Positions 53,292 to 64,000 of a stretch of DNA of 64,000 nucleotides are shown here, piece after piece. The notes under the pieces are model-generated. The model saw nothing but the letters and a program-made list of their open reading frames with translations, did not search any database and was not told the DNA's origin. Both the position numbers and the translations under genes were made by a program. Location of the stretch: assembly GCF_003751625.1 (NCBI RefSeq), contig NZ_RJUL01000003.1:1-64000 (forward strand). The letters are read 5' to 3'. Numbering within the stretch: the stretch's first letter is position 1; each line of letters starts with the position of its first letter. Origin of the DNA: Gallaecimonas pentaromativorans. GTDB lineage: Bacteria; Pseudomonadota; Gammaproteobacteria; Enterobacterales; Gallaecimonadaceae.

Positions 53292-56200
53292 TTAAGCGTC
53301 ATACTGAAGCGTGACCGCTTCTTTACCCAAAAGGGTCCCCAATTGATGCAGCAAGGCATCTTCCGGCATGACCCGCCAGCGAACACCCAGTTTCATTTCC
53401 CCCTGGGCCTGCTGGTTGGCAAGGCTCAGAGTAACAGGACAGGTGCCCTGGCTGAACGGTTCCAGCACATTGAGCAGCTGCTCCGGCTTAACCTGGCCCC
53501 CTACCTGCAATTTCAGGCCCCGGGCATGGCGTTCGCGGGCTTGAGTGATGGTCATCACATTACGTGCCGTCATTCTATAGCCCCCGGAAAAGTCATCAAA
53601 GCTGACCTGTCCTTCAACCACCAACACCAAATCCGGTGCCAAAAGATCCTGATATTGCTCGTAAGTGTCAGCATATAGCATGACATCGAGGCGTGCCGAG
53701 CCATCATCGAGGGTAACAATACCCCAGCGCTTGCCGTTTCGCTTGTTGATCATGGGCCGTACCGCCAGAACCAGACCTGACAGCACCACGCTGCCGCCTT
53801 TTGGGGTGGGCTGCACATCGCACAGCCGGCAACGGGCCAGGTGCTTGAGCTCCGGCAGGTAACGGTCGATGGGGTGGCCGGAAAGGTAAAGCCCGAGGGT
53901 CTCGCGCTCCCCCATCAGCCACTGCTCGTCAGGCCAGGTTGCTGCCTGGGCAAAGCTTTGCTGGTTATCGTCAGGGGACTCGTTGACCAGGCCAAATAAG
54001 TCGCCCTGGCCGATGCTTTGCGCTTTGGCGTGCTGGTCGGCCGCCTTGATGGCTTCTGGCAAGGTGGCAAACAGCCGCGCCCGCTGCTCGCCAAGGCGCC
54101 CTTTGAGGCTGCCCTTGATGGGGCCGAGGCTATCCATGGCGCCAGACTGCACCAGTTTTTCCAGCACCCGGCGGTTCACCCGCTTGATGTCGACCCGGTT
54201 ACAAAAATCAAAAAGGTCGCTAAAGGGGCCGCCTTCGCTGCGGGCCTCCAAGATGGCCTCGATAGGGCCTTCACCGACGCCCTTGATGGCACCGATGCCG
54301 TAAATCACCTCGCCTTGCTCGTTAACGGTGAACTTGTACTGGCCAACGTTAACGTCCGGCGGCTGCATCACCAGCCCCAGACGGCGCACTTCGTCCACCA
54401 GGGTCACTATCTTGTCGGTGTTGTCCATATCGGCAGACATCACCGCCGCCATGAACTCGGCCGGGAAGTGGGCCTTGAGCCACAAGGTTTGGTAAGACAC
54501 CAAAGCGTAGGCGGCAGAGTGCGACTTGTTAAAGCCGTAACCGGCGAACTTCTCTACCAAGTCGAAGATCTTTATTGCCAGTTCGCCGTCAATGCCATTG
54601 GCTTTGGCGCCGTCTTCGAAGGTGGCCCGCTGCTTAGCCATTTCTTCGGGCTTTTTCTTACCCATGGCCCGGCGCAGAAGGTCAGCGCCGCCGAGGCTAT
54701 AACCGGCCAGCACCTGGGCTATCTGCATGACCTGCTCTTGGTAGAGGATAATGCCGTAGGTGGGCTCGAGAATGGGCTTGAGGCTCTCGTGCTGGTACTG
54801 GGCGTCGGGGTAGGAAATTTCCTCGCGGCCGTGCTTACGGTCGATAAAGTTATCCACCATGCCCGATTGCAGCGGGCCCGGCCTAAACAGGGCCACTAGG
54901 GCTATCATGTCCTCGAAGCAGTCGGGCTTGAGGCGCTTTATCAGCTCCTTCATACCCCGCGATTCAAGCTGGAAAACCGCCGTGGTTTCGGCGTTCAGTA
55001 GCTTTTTAAAGCTGTATTTGTCATCGAGGGGGATGGCGGCGATATCCACCGGCGCCTTGCCTGCTTTTTGCAGGCGCGGGTTAATCATCTCCAGCGCCCA
55101 GTCGATGATGGTGAGGGTTCTTAGGCCAAGGAAGTCGAATTTAACCAGCCCGGCGTATTCCACGTCGTTCTTGTCGAACTGGGTAACCGGGTGGTGGCCC
55201 TGATCGTCGCAATAAATGGGCGCAAAATCGGTGATGGTGGTGGGCGCGATAACCACGCCCCCGGCGTGCTTACCGGCGTTACGGGTCACCCCTTCGAGCT
55301 TACGGGCCATGTCGATAACGGCGCGCACTTCTTCGTCGGCGTCGTACACCTCTTGCAGGCGCGGCTCTTCCTCGAAGGCCTTTTTGAGGGTCATGCCCGG
55401 GTCGCCGGGAATGAGCTTGGAGATCCGGTCAACAAAGCCGTACGGATGGCCCATGACCCGGCCCACGTCCCGCACCACCGCTTTAGCGGCCATGGTACCG
55501 AAGGTGATTATTTGCGACACCGCGTCGCGGCCGTATAGCTCGGCCACGTGGTCAATCACCTGGTCCCGTTTGTCCATGCAAAAGTCGACGTCAAAGTCGG
55601 GCATGGAGACCCGTTCGGGGTTCAAAAATCGCTCGAACAGCAGGTCAAATTCCAGGGGGTCCAGGTCGGTAATTTTAAGGGCGTAAGCCACCAGGGAGCC
55701 AGCACCAGAGCCCCGGCCTGGGCCGACCGGGATGTCGTTATCCTTGGACCACTGGATAAACTCCATGACGATAAGGAAGTAGCCGGGAAAACCCATCTGG
55801 TTGATTACGCCCAGTTCGATTTTCAGGCGCTCGTCGTACTCGCCGCGCCGCTCGGCCCGCACTTTTTCATCAGGGAACAGGAATTGGAGGCGCTCCTCAA
55901 GACCCTTCTCGGACACCTTGACCAGGAAGTCCTCGATGCTCAGATCGCCCGTTGGGAAGTTGGGCAGGAAGTATTCGCCCAGGCGGATGGTGACGTTACA
56001 GCGCTTGGCGATCTCCACGGTATTTTCAAGGGCCGAGGGAATATCAGAGAACAGCTCTGCCATTTCCTCGGCGGATTTCAAATACTGCTCGCTGCTGTAG
56101 CGTTTGGGGCGATTGGGGTCGGCCAGCACGTAGCCGTCGCGAATGGCCACCCGGGTTTCGTGGGCGTCGAAGTCGTCCTTTTTGAGGATAACCACTTCGT

Positions 56201-56798
56201 TGGTCGCCACCACCGGCAAGCCTTGCTGCTGAGCCAGCGCCACGGCGTAATGGAGGTAGTTTTCCTCGTCGCTGCGGCCGGTGCGGATAAGCTCCAGGTA
56301 GTAACGGCTGGGAAAATGCTGCTGGTAAAAAGCCACCGCTTCGTCCACCAGCGCGTTATTGCCCTTCAAAAGGCCAATGCCCACATCCCCTTCCTTGGCG
56401 CCAGACAGCAGGATAAGCCCTTCGCTGTGATGGGCTAGCCACTCCCGGTCCACCACCGGGCGGCCCTGCACGTGGCCGCGCAGGTAGGACTTGGAAATGA
56501 GCATGGTGAGATTCTGGTAACCGGTGTTGTCTTGGCACAATACGGTCAGGCGATAGAGCTGATCTTCCATGGGGCCGCTTTGCAGCCACAAATCAGCCCC
56601 GACAATGGGCTTGATACCGGAGCCGTGGGCCGAGCCGTAAAAGCGCACCAGGCCGCACAGGTTGCCCTGGTCGGTGATGGCCAAGGCCGGAAAGCCCATT
56701 TCGCCGGCCTGTTTGACGATGGGGCCGACCTTGGCCACCCCGTCGACCATGGAGAAATCGGAATGAACCCGAAGATGGATAAAGCTCGGTGTGCTCAT
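53292..56798 (-). CDS. dnaE: DNA polymerase III subunit alpha
   Basis: 1168 residues, replicative polymerase. PHP domain at the start ([18 protein letters not shown]), catalytic acids in [59 protein letters not shown], and a C-terminal OB domain ([20 protein letters not shown]). Normal length (E. coli 1160). The ATG overlaps the rnhB stop by 4 bp. Confidence 0.98.
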   Translation of the reverse strand: MSTPSFIHLRVHSDFSMVDGVAKVGPIVKQAGEMGFPALAITDQGNLCGLVRFYGSAHGSGIKPIVGADLWLQSGPMEDQLYRLTVLCQDNTGYQNLTMLISKSYLRGHVQGRPVVDREWLAHHSEGLILLSGAKEGDVGIGLLKGNNALVDEAVAFYQQHFPSRYYLELIRTGRSDEENYLHYAVALAQQQGLPVVATNEVVILKKDDFDAHETRVAIRDGYVLADPNRPKRYSSEQYLKSAEEMAELFSDIPSALENTVEIAKRCNVTIRLGEYFLPNFPTGDLSIEDFLVKVSEKGLEERLQFLFPDEKVRAERRGEYDERLKIELGVINQMGFPGYFLIVMEFIQWSKDNDIPVGPGRGSGAGSLVAYALKITDLDPLEFDLLFERFLNPERVSMPDFDVDFCMDKRDQVIDHVAELYGRDAVSQIITFGTMAAKAVVRDVGRVMGHPYGFVDRISKLIPGDPGMTLKKAFEEEPRLQEVYDADEEVRAVIDMARKLEGVTRNAGKHAGGVVIAPTTITDFAPIYCDDQGHHPVTQFDKNDVEYAGLVKFDFLGLRTLTIIDWALEMINPRLQKAGKAPVDIAAIPLDDKYSFKKLLNAETTAVFQLESRGMKELIKRLKPDCFEDMIALVALFRPGPLQSGMVDNFIDRKHGREEISYPDAQYQHESLKPILEPTYGIILYQEQVMQIAQVLAGYSLGGADLLRRAMGKKKPEEMAKQRATFEDGAKANGIDGELAIKIFDLVEKFAGYGFNKSHSAAYALVSYQTLWLKAHFPAEFMAAVMSADMDNTDKIVTLVDEVRRLGLVMQPPDVNVGQYKFTVNEQGEVIYGIGAIKGVGEGPIEAILEARSEGGPFSDLFDFCNRVDIKRVNRRVLEKLVQSGAMDSLGPIKGSLKGRLGEQRARLFATLPEAIKAADQHAKAQSIGQGDLFGLVNESPDDNQQSFAQAATWPDEQWLMGERETLGLYLSGHPIDRYLPELKHLARCRLCDVQPTPKGGSVVLSGLVLAVRPMINKRNGKRWGIVTLDDGSARLDVMLYADTYEQYQDLLAPDLVLVVEGQVSFDDFSGGYRMTARNVMTITQARERHARGLKLQVGGQVKPEQLLNVLEPFSQGTCPVTLSLANQQAQGEMKLGVRWRVMPEDALLHQLGTLLGKEAVTLQYDA

Positions 56799-57364
56799 GA
56801 CTCTATTCCCAGTGCCAGGCGCACCGGTTTGAAACTGCGTCTGTGTTCGTCGATAGGGCCATACTCGGCGAGCTTTGCCAGGTGCTCGGCGGTGGGATAG
56901 CCCTTGTGCTTGTCAAACCCATAGTGGGGGTAGCGCTGGTGCAGTTCAACCATCTCGGCGTCGCGGGCCACTTTGGCAAGAATACTGGCAGCGCCAATGG
57001 CAGGCTCTAGCGCATCACCTTTGACGATGGCCCTGGCCGGCATGGCGAGCTTGGGCACTTTGTTGCCGTCAATCAGGGCTTCACTGGGCACCAGGCTCAG
57101 GCCTTCCACGGCCCGGCTCATGGCCAGCATGGTGGCCTGGAAGATGTTAATACTGTCGATTTCGGCGGCGCTGGCCCTGGCCACGCACCAGGCCAGGGCC
57201 TTTTCACGAATTTCTACCGCCAGGGCCTCGCGGCGCTTGGCGCTGAGTTTCTTGGAATCGGTCAGGCCTTCGATGGGGTTGGCCGGGTCTAAAATCACCG
57301 CGGCGGTGACCACATCCCCCACCAAGGGGCCGCGGCCCACTTCATCGACACCGGCAATCAACAT
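56795..57364 (-). CDS. rnhB: Ribonuclease HII
   Basis: 189 residues; cuts RNA in RNA-DNA hybrids and at single ribonucleotides. [20 protein letters not shown] holds the first acids, [13 protein letters not shown] the second block, [15 protein letters not shown] and [15 protein letters not shown] the rest. Overlaps lpxB by 7 bp and dnaE by 4 bp. Confidence 0.97.
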   Translation of the reverse strand: MLIAGVDEVGRGPLVGDVVTAAVILDPANPIEGLTDSKKLSAKRREALAVEIREKALAWCVARASAAEIDSINIFQATMLAMSRAVEGLSLVPSEALIDGNKVPKLAMPARAIVKGDALEPAIGAASILAKVARDAEMVELHQRYPHYGFDKHKGYPTAEHLAKLAEYGPIDEHRRSFKPVRLALGIES

Positions 57365-58485
57365 AACAGCTCCAATACGGCCTTGGCCGCCTGCTCTGAG
57401 GCGTTTTGGCGAATACGTTCATGAAGGGCGCGAAACCGCGCCGGGTTGGCCTGTTGCTCGGCCCCCAACGCGCCCTGAACCGCCCTGGCAATGGCGGCCG
57501 GGGTGGCGTCGTCCTGAATAAGCTCCGGCACCCAGTCGGCGTCGGCCAGGAGATTGGGCAGGCTAAAGCGTTTTACCCGCACCAGTTTCTTGGCCAGCCA
57601 ATAGGTAAAGGGGTGCACCTGATAAGCCACCACCATCGGCTTTTTAGCCAGCATGGCTTCCAGGGTGGCGGTGCCGGAGGCGAGCAGCACGGCATCGCTG
57701 GCAGCCATCACCTCGCGACCCTTGCCGTCCACCACCGTGACATCGGCCACATCGCTAAAGGCCGCTTCGATTTGCGCGCGGCGTTTGGCGTTGGCCGCCG
57801 GTACCAAAAAGTGCAGCGCCGGGTTGTCGGCCTTGAGCTTTAGCGCCGCTTCTTTAAAGAGTGGCGCCATGCGGGCCACCTCACCGCCACGAGAGCCCGG
57901 TAAAATGGCGAGAGTCGGGTGCTGCTCGGCAAGGCCCAGCTCGGCCCAGGCGGCCGGTACGTTTACCTCCAGCGGCATGCGGTCGGCAAGGGGGTGGCCC
58001 ACGAACACGCACGGATGCTGGTAACGGTCGTAAAAAGCCTTTTCAAAGGGCAGCAACGCCAGCACCAGATCGGTGGCGGCTTTGACCTTGAACACCCGCT
58101 TTTCGCGCCAAGCCCACACCGAGGGGCTGACGTAATGCACCGTCTTGATGCCCTTGTCCTTGAGGCGCTTTTCAACGCCCAGGTTGAAGTCAGGGGCATC
58201 GATGCCGATGAACACGTCGGGCGGGTTGTCGATAAAATGGCGGACGATATGTTTGCGGATATGCAGCAGGCGCGGCAGGTGCTTTAGCACCTCCACCAGC
58301 CCCATCACCGACAGCTCTTCCATGTCAAAAAGGCTGTTAAAGCCCAGGGCCTGCATACGCGGGCCGCCGATGCCATAGAACTGAATGTCGGGATGTTGGG
58401 CCTGCAAGGAGGCCATGAGATCGGCCCCCAGCAGGTCGCCGGAGGCCTCGCCTGCGATCATGCCCACCCGTAATGGTCTGGACAT
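57358..58485 (-). CDS. lpxB: Lipid-A-disaccharide synthase
   Basis: 375 residues, GT19 glycosyltransferase joining UDP-2,3-diacylglucosamine and lipid [71 protein letters not shown] and [16 protein letters not shown] are family blocks. The start at 58485 (after TGAGGTG) is preferred to the upstream in-frame ATG at 58545, which lies inside lpxA. Confidence 0.97.
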   Translation of the reverse strand: MSRPLRVGMIAGEASGDLLGADLMASLQAQHPDIQFYGIGGPRMQALGFNSLFDMEELSVMGLVEVLKHLPRLLHIRKHIVRHFIDNPPDVFIGIDAPDFNLGVEKRLKDKGIKTVHYVSPSVWAWREKRVFKVKAATDLVLALLPFEKAFYDRYQHPCVFVGHPLADRMPLEVNVPAAWAELGLAEQHPTLAILPGSRGGEVARMAPLFKEAALKLKADNPALHFLVPAANAKRRAQIEAAFSDVADVTVVDGKGREVMAASDAVLLASGTATLEAMLAKKPMVVAYQVHPFTYWLAKKLVRVKRFSLPNLLADADWVPELIQDDATPAAIARAVQGALGAEQQANPARFRALHERIRQNASEQAAKAVLELLC

Positions 58486-58492
58486 GATCACC

Positions 58493-59263
58493 TCAGCGAA
58501 TGATGCCGCGTTCGGACTTGTCGATAAAATGGAGCATCTGGGCAACGGCTGGCTCGTCGGTCGCCAGCTTGGCCAACTCTTCCTTGGCTTGCTCCAGCGT
58601 CAGGTTCTGACGATAAAGCGCCTTGTAAGCCTTGCGAAGGGCCTGCAGGCTGTCTTTGGAAAAGCCGCGGCGCTTGAGACCTTCGAAGTTGATACCAAAG
58701 GGCTCGGCGCGCATGCCGGCACAGGTGACAAAAGGCGGTACGTCTTGTACCACCAGGGCGCAGGCCCCCACAAAGGCGTGGGCACCAACCCGGCAGAACT
58801 GGTGGATACCACTTTGGCCGCCAAGGATAGCCCAGTCGCCCACATGGGCGTGGCCAGCCAGGGCCGAGTAGTTGGCCATGATCACGTTGTCACCGATGAT
58901 GCAGTCGTGAGCCACGTGCACATAGGCCATCAGCAGGCAGTTGCTGCCGATGGCGGTCAGGCCCTGATCTTGGACTGTGCCACGGTGGATGGTGACCGAT
59001 TCGCGGATGATGTTGTCATCGCCAATCACCAGCCGGGTGGGCTCACCCTTGTATTTTTTGTCCTGGCATTCCTCGCCTACCGAGGCGAATTGGAAGATGC
59101 GGTTACGCTTGCCAATAACAGTGGGACCCTTGATCACTACGTGGGACATGATCTCGGTGTCGTCACCGATCTCTACGTCCGCACCGATGTAAGTCCAGGG
59201 GCCGACTTTGACGTTATTGCCAAGCTTGGCGTCGGGATGTACGAAGGCTTGAGGGTCGATCAC
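58493..59263 (-). CDS. lpxA: UDP-N-acetylglucosamine acyltransferase
   Basis: Acylates UDP-GlcNAc at the 3-position, first step of lipid A; left-handed beta-helix trimer. Hexapeptide repeats from IDPQAFVHPDAKLG on, catalytic-His region around HVAHDCIIGDNVIMANYSAL, and a C-terminal helical part. The GTG at 59263 aligns with the E. coli start (MIDKSAF versus VIDPQAF), gives 256 residues and leaves 2 bp after fabZ. The ATG at 59287 would overlap fabZ and add eight unrelated residues. Confidence 0.94.
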   Translation of the reverse strand: MIDPQAFVHPDAKLGNNVKVGPWTYIGADVEIGDDTEIMSHVVIKGPTVIGKRNRIFQFASVGEECQDKKYKGEPTRLVIGDDNIIRESVTIHRGTVQDQGLTAIGSNCLLMAYVHVAHDCIIGDNVIMANYSALAGHAHVGDWAILGGQSGIHQFCRVGAHAFVGACALVVQDVPPFVTCAGMRAEPFGINFEGLKRRGFSKDSLQALRKAYKALYRQNLTLEQAKEELAKLATDEPAVAQMLHFIDKSERGIIR

Positions 59264-59265
59264 AA

Positions 59266-59718
59266 TCAGATCTCGCGTTTGGCGCACATCAGGTCGGCTT
59301 CACAGACCAGGTTGCCATCAACCAGGGCCTTGCAGTGGAACTTGCCGATGCCCGCTTTGAGTTTGACGATTTCAACTTCAAAGATCAGCGTATCACCCGG
59401 TACCACAGGCTGCTTGAAACGGGCGTTGTCGATGCCCGCAAAATAGTAGAGCACGCCGTCGGTGGGTTTCTGGTTGGCCGTTTTAAAGGCCAAGATGCCG
59501 GTGGCTTGAGCCATGGCTTCGAGGATCAACACCCCAGGCATAACCGGCTTCTGGGGGAAATGCCCCTGGAAGAACGGCTCGTTGATGGTGACGTTTTTCT
59601 GCGCTACCAGGCGCTCCCCAAGGGTATAGTCCAGCACCTTATCCACCAGCAGGAAAGGATAACGGTGTGGCAAATGGTCCAGCACCTCAAGGATGTCCAT
59701 GGTATTCATTTCAGTCAT
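59266..59718 (-). CDS. fabZ: 3-hydroxyacyl-ACP dehydratase FabZ
   Basis: 150 residues, hot-dog dehydratase of fatty acid elongation. [19 protein letters not shown] (catalytic His), [20 protein letters not shown] (catalytic Glu in [11 protein letters not shown]). Sits between lpxD and lpxA as usual, where it balances the hydroxyacyl-ACP pool shared with lipid A synthesis. Confidence 0.97.
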   Translation of the reverse strand: MTEMNTMDILEVLDHLPHRYPFLLVDKVLDYTLGERLVAQKNVTINEPFFQGHFPQKPVMPGVLILEAMAQATGILAFKTANQKPTDGVLYYFAGIDNARFKQPVVPGDTLIFEVEIVKLKAGIGKFHCKALVDGNLVCEADLMCAKREI

Positions 59719-59740
59719 GTTGGATGTCGTCCGCTAAATA

Positions 59741-60778
59741 TTATTCGCCAGCATCGCCACCGAGGGCGGCCAGCTTCTCTTCCAGGCTTTTGAGCCGCCT
59801 GTGCATGTCGTCCAATTGGCGGAACCTTGCTGCACTTTTACGCCATTCGCGATTGGGTTGGGCGGGCGTACCGGAGCTATAGACCCCAGGCTCGGTAATA
59901 GCCTTGGTAACCATAGACATACCGGTTATGGTGGTGCCATCGGCAATGCTCAAATGCCCGGCAATGGCACAGGCGCCGCCAATGATACAATATTTTCCCA
60001 CTGTCACCGAGCCCGCAAAGACGGTTGTGCCCGCAACAGCGCTACCGGTACCGATCACTACGTTGTGCGCGATCTGTACCTGGTTGTCGATAATGACGTT
60101 GTCTTCGATGATGGTGTCGTCCAGGGCGCCCCGGTCAATGGTGGTGCCAGCCCCTATTTCGACGCGATTGCCGATACGCACACCGCCGGTCTGGGGAATG
60201 GGCTCCCACTTGCCTTTGTCATTGGCGTAGCCGAAACCGTCGGCGCCAATCACCACTCCAGCATGGACCTTGCACTCATCCCCCAGGCTAACCCCGTGAT
60301 AAATAGCCACGTTGGACCAGATAATGCACCGAGCACCGATACGGCTGTGTTTACCCACAAAACCGTTGGGGCCAATGGCGCTGCCGGCACCGATAAAGGC
60401 GCCGTCTTCGATAACGGTATTGGCACCGATGCTGACCCCGTCTTCAACGACGGCGCCAGGGCTGATCACGGCACTAGGATGAATCCCCTCGGCTGGAGCC
60501 GGGGTGCAGTCGAGCAGCTGCGCCACCTTGGCAAAGCCAAGATAGGGGTTCTTCATAACCAAAGCGGCGGACTTGCAAAAGGGCAAGTCCGCCTCGGATA
60601 GGATCACCGCCGATGCCTGGGTTTGCTCCAGATGCTTGCGGTATTTGCTGTTGGCCAGGAATGCAACCTGGCCTTGGCCTGCGCTTTCAAGGGTGGCAAC
60701 CCGGGATACTTCCAGGTTGCCGTCCCCAACTACCGTGGCGCCTACCAGCTCGGCCAATTTGGCCAGGCTATATGCCAT
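59741..60778 (-). CDS. lpxD: UDP-3-O-(3-hydroxyacyl)glucosamine N-acyltransferase
   Basis: 345 residues. N-terminal uridine-binding domain (LAELVGATVVGDGNLEVSRV), then the beta-helix with IHPSAVISPGAVVEDGVSIG, VIGADGFGYANDKGKWEPIP and QIAHNVVIGTGSAVAG (catalytic His), ending in a coiled-coil helix (RFRQLDDMHRRLKSLEEKLA). Third acylation-pathway enzyme of lipid A. It starts 3 bp after the skp stop. Confidence 0.97.
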   Translation of the reverse strand: MAYSLAKLAELVGATVVGDGNLEVSRVATLESAGQGQVAFLANSKYRKHLEQTQASAVILSEADLPFCKSAALVMKNPYLGFAKVAQLLDCTPAPAEGIHPSAVISPGAVVEDGVSIGANTVIEDGAFIGAGSAIGPNGFVGKHSRIGARCIIWSNVAIYHGVSLGDECKVHAGVVIGADGFGYANDKGKWEPIPQTGGVRIGNRVEIGAGTTIDRGALDDTIIEDNVIIDNQVQIAHNVVIGTGSAVAGTTVFAGSVTVGKYCIIGGACAIAGHLSIADGTTITGMSMVTKAITEPGVYSSGTPAQPNREWRKSAARFRQLDDMHRRLKSLEEKLAALGGDAGE

Positions 60779-60781
60779 GGA

Positions 60782-61291
60782 TCACTTACCTTTGGAAACC
60801 TGAGCGATAACTTTGTCGGAGATGTCCACATCGTTGGAGATGTAGGCCACAGCGCCGCTTTGCAGTACCACGTCGTACTTGCCTTTGGCCACTTTGGTTA
60901 CCGCGTCTTCGATGGAAGCGAGCAGCTTGTTGCGCTCTTCACCCTGGCGAGCACGCATGTCTTCGTCCAGTGCTTTACGTTTGAGTTTGTAATCGGCATC
61001 GAGCTGTTCCATCTTGCGGGACAGATCGGTTTTTTGGGTGTCGGTCATGATGGAAGCATCACGACGGGCTTGCTCCTGAATGCTCTGCATCTGGGTTTCA
61101 AGCTTGCGCACTTCTTCGATACGGTCGCTGAACTCTTTTTTCAGCTTGTCTTCAACCTGCTGACGCTGGGGCAGAGACTGGAAAATCTTGGCCATATCGA
61201 TAACAGCAATGCGGGTCTCGGCAGAAGCCGGTGCTGCCACGGCAGCAGTCAGACCCATGGCCAGAACGGCACCAATCAATGACTTCTTCAA
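60782..61291 (-). CDS. skp: Periplasmic chaperone Skp (OmpH)
   Basis: 169 residues. Signal peptide (KKSLIGAVLAMGLTAAVAAPASA-ET), then IAVIDMAKIFQSLPQRQQVE and long charged helices (about 45-130) forming the tentacles of the trimer that carries outer-membrane proteins to BamA. The start is TTG at 61291, directly after GGAGAG; the only upstream ATG (61336) would put 15 residues before the signal peptide. Unusual in being preceded by udp rather than bamA. Confidence 0.93.
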   Translation of the reverse strand: MKKSLIGAVLAMGLTAAVAAPASAETRIAVIDMAKIFQSLPQRQQVEDKLKKEFSDRIEEVRKLETQMQSIQEQARRDASIMTDTQKTDLSRKMEQLDADYKLKRKALDEDMRARQGEERNKLLASIEDAVTKVAKGKYDVVLQSGAVAYISNDVDISDKVIAQVSKGK

Positions 61292-61301
61292 GGTTCTCTC
61301 C

Positions 61302-62066
61302 TTATTGTTCAGATACAAGCAAGTGCTTGGCAGCACCCAGCACCACCTGAATCGCCTGGGCCTCAGTATTGGCCATCAAAGACTCATCGGGGATCTCTTG
61401 CTGGGTTCGGTTTACCACCACTCCTGCCACACAACCAGCTTTCAATCCCTGGCTGGCGCACATGGTCAGAAGCGTGGCCGACTCCATCTCATAGTTCAGC
61501 ACGCCCATGGCTTGCCACTCCTTGAGTGAACCCTGGAAGCGCTGAACAACCCGACCAGAATAGGTGTCATACCGTTCCTGGCCGGGATAAAAGGTGTCGG
61601 ACGACGCCGTCACCCCTACCACGGGCTTAACGCCCAAGGACCGAGCCGCATTCACCAGCGCCTCGGTACAATCAAAATTGGCCACCGCCGGAAATTCCAG
61701 CGGTGCAAAGTGTTGGCTGGCACCATCGAGGCGCACCGAGCCGGTGGTCACGATAATGGACCCTACCGCAATCTCCGGCTGAATGGCACCGGTGGTACCG
61801 ATGCGCAGAAAGGTGCGAACCCCCAGCTGCGCCAACTCTTCCACGGCAATGGACGTAGAAGGGCCGCCGATCCCGGTGGAGCACACCACCACGCTTTGCC
61901 CGGCTATTTTGCCTCCCCACAGGGTAAACTCACGCTGAGCGGCGAGGAACTTGGGCTCCTCGAGGTACTTGGCAATACGCTCTACCCGGGCCGGATCCCC
62001 TGGCACTATGGCCAGGGTGGCACCGTTAAGGTCGGCTTTGGTTACGCCAATATGAAACTGTCCCAT
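61302..62066 (-). CDS. udp: Uridine phosphorylase
   Basis: 254 residues, NP-I family. Splits uridine with phosphate into uracil and ribose-1-phosphate. [79 protein letters not shown] and [19 protein letters not shown] are all present. It begins 8 bp after bamA and ends 10 bp before skp, so it is embedded in the envelope operon, away from nucleoside genes. Confidence 0.96.
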   Translation of the reverse strand: MGQFHIGVTKADLNGATLAIVPGDPARVERIAKYLEEPKFLAAQREFTLWGGKIAGQSVVVCSTGIGGPSTSIAVEELAQLGVRTFLRIGTTGAIQPEIAVGSIIVTTGSVRLDGASQHFAPLEFPAVANFDCTEALVNAARSLGVKPVVGVTASSDTFYPGQERYDTYSGRVVQRFQGSLKEWQAMGVLNYEMESATLLTMCASQGLKAGCVAGVVVNRTQQEIPDESLMANTEAQAIQVVLGAAKHLLVSEQ

Positions 62067-62074
62067 AGCCTGCC

Positions 62075-64000
62075 TTAGAAGGTGGTGCCGATGTTGAACG
62101 AGAAGAACTCGGTGCTATCACCAGGCTGCTTCTTAATGGGGCGGGCAAAGCTGAACACCATGGGGCCCATGGGAGACAGCCACTGCAGACTCAGACCATA
62201 AGAGGCGCGGTAGGCACTGGGGTCACTGTAGTCGTAAAACTCGCGGCTACCGGAGGCAAGAGCCAGGTCCTTGTACTTGCTGTAGTCAAACTCGGTATCC
62301 CAAACGTTACCCACATCCACAAACACCGAGGTGCGTACCGAGTGCTTATAGGCTTCGTCGAGGAAAGGCGTCGGAGTGATCAGCTCAAAAGTTGCCACAG
62401 CCTTAGCGTTACCGCCCAGCGCTCCACTGACATAGACTAGATCCTCTGACGACGGTAGATAAGGCGGAGTGCCGTCACCGGTAACACTTACCTTACGGCG
62501 ATAAATCGCCCGCGAGCCCACCGAGTTGGACTCGAAGCCGCGCAAGGTGCGGCTACCACCGGCGTAATAGTCTTCCCAGAATGGCAGCACGGTATCGTTT
62601 CCGTTGACCTTGCCATACCCCTGGCCATAGCCCAGATCCAGGCTGGTTGAGAATACCCAGTTCTGCTCACGGTCCAGCGGGAAATAGTTGTTGGCATTGA
62701 AGCTCAACTTATAGAACTTCAGATCCGAATTGGGGGTAGTAACTTCCACACCCAGGCTCTGGCTAGAGCCGGCGGTAGGGAAGGTGCCGCGGTTCAGAGT
62801 GCGGCGGTTCCAACCGGCAGTCAGTTCGTACTGGTCGTAATGAATACGGCCGTCAAGAATATTCTGGTCGGAATAAACGTTGTAGAACTGCAGCGCCTGC
62901 TCGTAAGAACCGATGGAACTCAGCTTGGAGTTCTTATAACCGACACCGAAGGTTAAGCGGTTGTATTCATTGACCGGGAAGCCCAGGTTGGTATTGATGC
63001 CCCAGGAGCTCTGGTCATAGGCTTCCAGGTAGGCGCTGCCGTAGTCGACTTTGGTGTAGTAAATGCGCCCGCCCAAGCTCACCGCATCGATGGTGAAGTA
63101 GGGGTCGAGGTAGCTCAGGCTGATTTGCTTCTGGTAACGGTTGGTGGAACTGTTGATGCCCACGGTCTTACCGGTACCCAGCCAGTTATTCTGGGTAATA
63201 CCGGCCGTCAGCGACAAGCCTCCATAAGAACCGTAACCAATACCGGCATTCAAGGAGCCAGAGGGCTGCTCTTTCACCTTGAAATTAACGTCGGCTTGAT
63301 CGGGCTGATCGGTCAGTCGGTCGGTCGTGTTATCAACGGTTTCAAAGTAACCCAGGCGGTTCAAGCGGTCCTTTGACAGCTCCACCAAGCTGTTGGACAG
63401 CCAGGTGCCTTCCATCTGGCGCACTTCGCGGCGCAGCACTTCGTCAGACGTGGTTTCATTGCCTTCGAAGTTGACCCGGTGCACGTAGATACGGGAGCCC
63501 GGATCCACATTGATATTGAGGGTCACTTCCTTGGTCTTGGTATCCACTTCAGGATAGGTGGTGACCTTGGGATAAGCGTAACCGAACCGGCCCAGGAACT
63601 TGGCCAGCATGTCTTCGGTAAAGGTCACTTCGGCGCCGCTGTAGGTAGAGCCGGGCTTGATGGGTACCAGCTTTTCCAACAGCTCTTTTTTGTCCAGCAG
63701 GTTACCGACCAGCTTGACCTCTTTGATCTTGTAAACGTCCCCTTCGGTGACGTTGACGGTGACATAAATGCCGGTGCGATCGGGGCTCATGGACACCTGG
63801 GTAGAGTCCACGTTGAATTTGAGGTAGCCGCGGTCCAGATAGTAGGACTTAAGGGTCTCCAAGTCCGATTCCAGCTTTTGCTTCTGGTAGCGTTTTTCGG
63901 AAAATACCTGCCACCAAGCAAGCTTGTCTTTCAGCTCGAACTGGTCCAGCAGCTCCTGGTTGGAGAACACCTTGTTACCAACGATGTTGATCTGCTGAAT
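62075..64000 (-). CDS. bamA: Outer-membrane protein assembly factor BamA (5' end off window)
   Basis: About 642 residues of the C-terminal part; the frame stays open to the right edge ([20 protein letters not shown] at 64000-63941, within POTRA 1-2). Later POTRA domains ([20 protein letters not shown]), then the Omp85 barrel from about 63280 leftward with the lid motif [12 protein letters not shown] and the C-terminal signal strand [13 protein letters not shown] ending in Phe. Central subunit of the BAM complex inserting outer-membrane proteins. First seen gene of the leftward operon ending in tilS. Confidence 0.97.
   Translation of the reverse strand: MQQINIVGNKVFSNQELLDQFELKDKLAWWQVFSEKRYQKQKLESDLETLKSYYLDRGYLKFNVDSTQVSMSPDRTGIYVTVNVTEGDVYKIKEVKLVGNLLDKKELLEKLVPIKPGSTYSGAEVTFTEDMLAKFLGRFGYAYPKVTTYPEVDTKTKEVTLNINVDPGSRIYVHRVNFEGNETTSDEVLRREVRQMEGTWLSNSLVELSKDRLNRLGYFETVDNTTDRLTDQPDQADVNFKVKEQPSGSLNAGIGYGSYGGLSLTAGITQNNWLGTGKTVGINSSTNRYQKQISLSYLDPYFTIDAVSLGGRIYYTKVDYGSAYLEAYDQSSWGINTNLGFPVNEYNRLTFGVGYKNSKLSSIGSYEQALQFYNVYSDQNILDGRIHYDQYELTAGWNRRTLNRGTFPTAGSSQSLGVEVTTPNSDLKFYKLSFNANNYFPLDREQNWVFSTSLDLGYGQGYGKVNGNDTVLPFWEDYYAGGSRTLRGFESNSVGSRAIYRRKVSVTGDGTPPYLPSSEDLVYVSGALGGNAKAVATFELITPTPFLDEAYKHSVRTSVFVDVGNVWDTEFDYSKYKDLALASGSREFYDYSDPSAYRASYGLSLQWLSPMGPMVFSFARPIKKQPGDSTEFFSFNIGTTF

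Overview
The window is chromosomal DNA from a gammaproteobacterium with GC-rich, densely packed genes. The tol-pal / tRNA-Lys / nadA order, the aspS-ruvCAB block beside yecE-cmoA-cmoB, the rcsF-trmO-proS neighbourhood and the bamA-skp-lpx-fabZ-rnhB-dnaE-accA-tilS series are all gammaproteobacterial gene orders. The mix of extras (exported tandem amidohydrolases, an M3 peptidase operon, an RloABC-like set, tryptophan dioxygenase) suggests an aquatic lineage near Alteromonadales/Aeromonadales. Gallaecimonas is my best guess, at low confidence and without a database search.

Layout. 1-671: right end of an IS4-family element, whose transposase continues off the left edge. 690-7000: kynA, the 4.5S RNA gene ffs, a leaderless-type lytic transglycosylase, rluA, a class V aminotransferase, an alkylation-repair pair (Ada-AraC-AlkA fusion overlapping ogt) and a LysE-type exporter. 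7150-8138: a degenerate M15 peptidase gene and a gene-free interval next to tRNA-Ser(GGA), possibly the relic of an integrated element. 8297-15338: nadA, four intact tRNA-Lys(UUU) genes plus a truncated fifth, then ybgC-tolQRAB-pal-cpoB, all on the minus strand. 15385-17526: a lipoprotein-type prolyl oligopeptidase. 17787-17995: a probable unannotated small RNA with its own promoter and terminator. 18011-27527: aspS, ruvC, ruvA, ruvB, tamA, tamB, read leftward.

From 27636 rightward: yecE, cmoA-cmoB (tRNA wobble-uridine modification), then convergent glsA. 31318-34567: a three-gene overlapping operon of retropepsin-like lipoprotein, membrane protein with an inactive transglutaminase-like domain, and ATP-grasp ligase (RloABC type). 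34708-38546: an exported M3 peptidase followed by two exported paralogues of unknown function. 38770-40208: a LysR regulator and a small membrane protein. 40324-48941: two exported amidohydrolase-family proteins, rcsF, trmO, an NMT1-like sensor with a decayed GGDEF domain, and proS. 49054-51071: a patatin phospholipase and an apparently active diguanylate cyclase.

51029-64000 is the minus-strand envelope/replication operon bamA, udp, skp, lpxD, fabZ, lpxA, lpxB, rnhB, dnaE, accA, tilS, with uridine phosphorylase unusually placed between bamA and skp. Much of the window serves the cell envelope (Tol-Pal, TamAB, BamA/Skp, lipid A, RcsF) and tRNA/translation (ffs, five tRNAs, TilS, CmoAB, TrmO, AspRS, ProRS, RluA). 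The best candidates for something new are the small RNA at 17822-17995, the M3 peptidase plus twin-paralogue operon, the RloABC-type operon, and the IS insertion into the kynA terminator.
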